Virus record (IMG/VR): IMGVR_UViG_3300020411_001151
Location: 1-40,851 of that record
Length of the DNA: 40,851 nucleotides
Direction: 5' to 3' (one strand)
From: a virus
Part shown: piece after piece, positions 26,801-29,800 of the stretch
Numbering within the stretch: position 1 is the first letter of the stretch
How the letters are laid out: each line of letters starts with the position of its first letter
Program-made: the position numbers and the translations under genes
Notes under the pieces: generated by a model
Told to the model about the DNA's origin: nothing
The model's input: the letters and a program-made list of their open reading frames with translations, nothing else
Databases searched by the model: none

Positions 26801-29800
26801 CTAATCTTGAAATAGGTGATGATTGATCGGTAGGATCTGTATATCCATAAGGTCCATAAATTGGGTTACCATCAAAAGCCCAACCAATAATAGGGGAATG
26901 TGCTAATTGATCTTCTTGCTCTAAAATAGCACCCTGAGCATTTTCAAATAAATTATCTCCAAGGATATATCTTAAAGTTTGAGGATTGGATAAGTGTGCA
27001 TATTCACCACCATATTGATTATTAAATCCTTCAAATACACCTCCTTTTGCATTATCAAACGTAGTAGATGACTGTAAATTATATCTCCATTGGAATACAG
27101 AAGGTGTAAATGTAGCACCAGAACCAACAGATGTTAAAGTAATTATTGTACTTCCTTGAACATAGTTAATACCTCTGTTTATAATTTCAATTCCTGTAAC
27201 TCTACCAGCATTTTCACCATCTACATCAATAGAAGCACGTGCTATAGCACCAAAACCAACACCTTGTATAGACACTGTAGGTGCTGTAGTATAACCTTGT
27301 CCAGCAGAAATAATAGCAATTGATATAATTCTTCCATTACTTACAATCGCTTGTGCAACAGCACCCTCACCAGAACTCAATGTAACAGTTGGATTTGATG
27401 TATATGAAGAACCACCAGCATCAACATTAACTTGTTTAATTGGACCACGAACAGATGCTGTAGCAGTTGCTCCTGTTCCATCACCTCCAACAATAGTAAT
27501 AGAAGGTTGAGAGGTATATCCTATACCTCCAGAGTTCATTAAAATACGAGATACAGAACCTTTTGTAATAATTGCAGTTGCAGCAGCACCAGAACCACCT
27601 CCACCTACAATAGAAACTAGAGGAGATGTTTTATATCCAGATCCACCATTAGTTACAGTAATTTCACTAATAGAACCATCAACAACTACAGATGCAGTTG
27701 CACCAGTACCTCCACCACCACTAACAGTAATTACAGGTGGTGATGCAGCATCATACCCAGATCCAGATGTAGTAGTAGCAATACTTGTAACAGGTCCAAA
27801 AGTCTTGGTAGTACTAGACTTATAAGACCATATAGAAACACCATTAACCCATGTTCCTATAGGACCAGGACTAATATTGTTTTTAGTTGAAATAGTTTGA
27901 GGTACTAGAGGAAATCTATTTAATTTACGTTGGTTCCCTGGAAGAAGTGCAGATCCAGGAAAAGGACCAATATTATAGTTTGGAATACCTGTAGAAGCAA
28001 CATAAACGTAATTATCATTAAAAAATGAGTTTTGTACGTTAGTTGTATAAGGTGCAACCGCATTTGAAACGGCATTATTAACGGATTTACCTTTATTAAG
28101 GTCAACAGATACTAAAATATTACCTTGTGGTACAACAGTTGCTGGTTGAGGTAATTGATATTGGAAAACAGTTTCACTATCTCTAGATGTAACTAAAAAT
28201 GTTCCATTATAGATGATTGGATTAGCACCATAAACAGTAACCTGATCACCAACAAGTAAACCATGATTATTTGAACATGTTATAGTAGCATATCTATTAT
28301 CAATACCACCAAAACTAACATTAGTAACTTCAATTAATTTTTTAACGTTATATAACCATGTTTTAAGTTCTGGTTTATCTGCAGTTCCACCTAACTTAGA
28401 AACTGTTAATTTATCACCAGGTAAGTAATATGATCCTGTATCTGTAAGATTGGTTTGTTGAGCATCAACAATACCAACAACATTCATAACAACTTCTTGA
28501 TCTGTTCCTTTGTTAATATAAACATTAAAGTTAGAAGCAACTTCTGATGCAGAATCCCAATCCTCTACAACACCATTAACTGAACGAGTACACTCAATAA
28601 ACTGATTTAATGACTTTTCTTTATATTGAACAACTTCTACACTATCAGTAGAACTACCAATTACAAATTCTCCATTTCTTTCTGGCCAACCAATAGTAGA
28701 ATCAACTGTAATAACACTATCCTCTGGTCCTAATGGTTCTGCAAGTTTTGTTTTATAAGGAACAGTAAAGATACCATTAATAGTTTCTTCTGAAAGTATT
28801 AATTCAAATATTTCTACTTGAGAAGTCTTAATTGAAATATAATTTTCTACAAGAGCACTAGCAGTTTTAATATTAGTATCAGCAATATCTTCTTCTTGTG
28901 TTAAAAGACCATCTTTAATATCAGTTGGATTTCCACTAACTAATGTTGCACGTAAAATAGTATCAATAGACCAACTAGCATCAGATGGTTTAATAATCTG
29001 ATCTTTTGGATAAGTAACACTTACTTGTTCACCATATAAGAGTTTAAACAAATAAGCAACACTAAATGATGTACCTTTTGTGCTATAAAACTGCTTTACA
29101 GTCTTAATTGCAGTTCTAACATCAATTTTATTAAAATCTAATGCAGGAACATCAGGAAGATATTGTTCTGTATACTTATCAAGTAATCTTTTAACAAATA
29201 AAGCATCTAGACATTTAATTTCTGTATCAATTGCTGCTGCAGCTGCAGTTGTATCATTAGAAAATATAGCATTACCACTTTCTGTATATTCGGTAATACC
29301 ACTAGCTGCTCTTGCACATCCTTCAAATTTTGCCTTACTATATCCAGATCCACTCTGATTAATAGTAAAACCAGTAACTTCATTTACACCAATTTCAACA
29401 GATGTTTTTGCTTCAGGTGGACTTTGAATAACAATTTCTGGAGGATTATCTGCACTATATCCAGTACCAAAATTAACAATATTAATATCAGTAATTTTAC
29501 CATTAAAAATTGCTGCATTAGCACTTGCTCCAGTACCACCAATGTAAGTACCAACACCATCTACTCTATTGTCAACAATATAAACAGATGGAATATCATC
29601 ATACCCACTTCCACCATCAAGAAGTTCAACAGATGTTACTCTACCATCTCCATCAACTTTTGTTTGTAAAACTTGTGCTCCAACAGGGTCAATTACTGCA
29701 ATTCTTGGAGTAGTTTCATATCCTTGTCCAGCATTTAATACATTAATACTGGTAATCTTACCGTCAGTTAAAACTGCTTCAAATGCTGCTCTAATTGGAT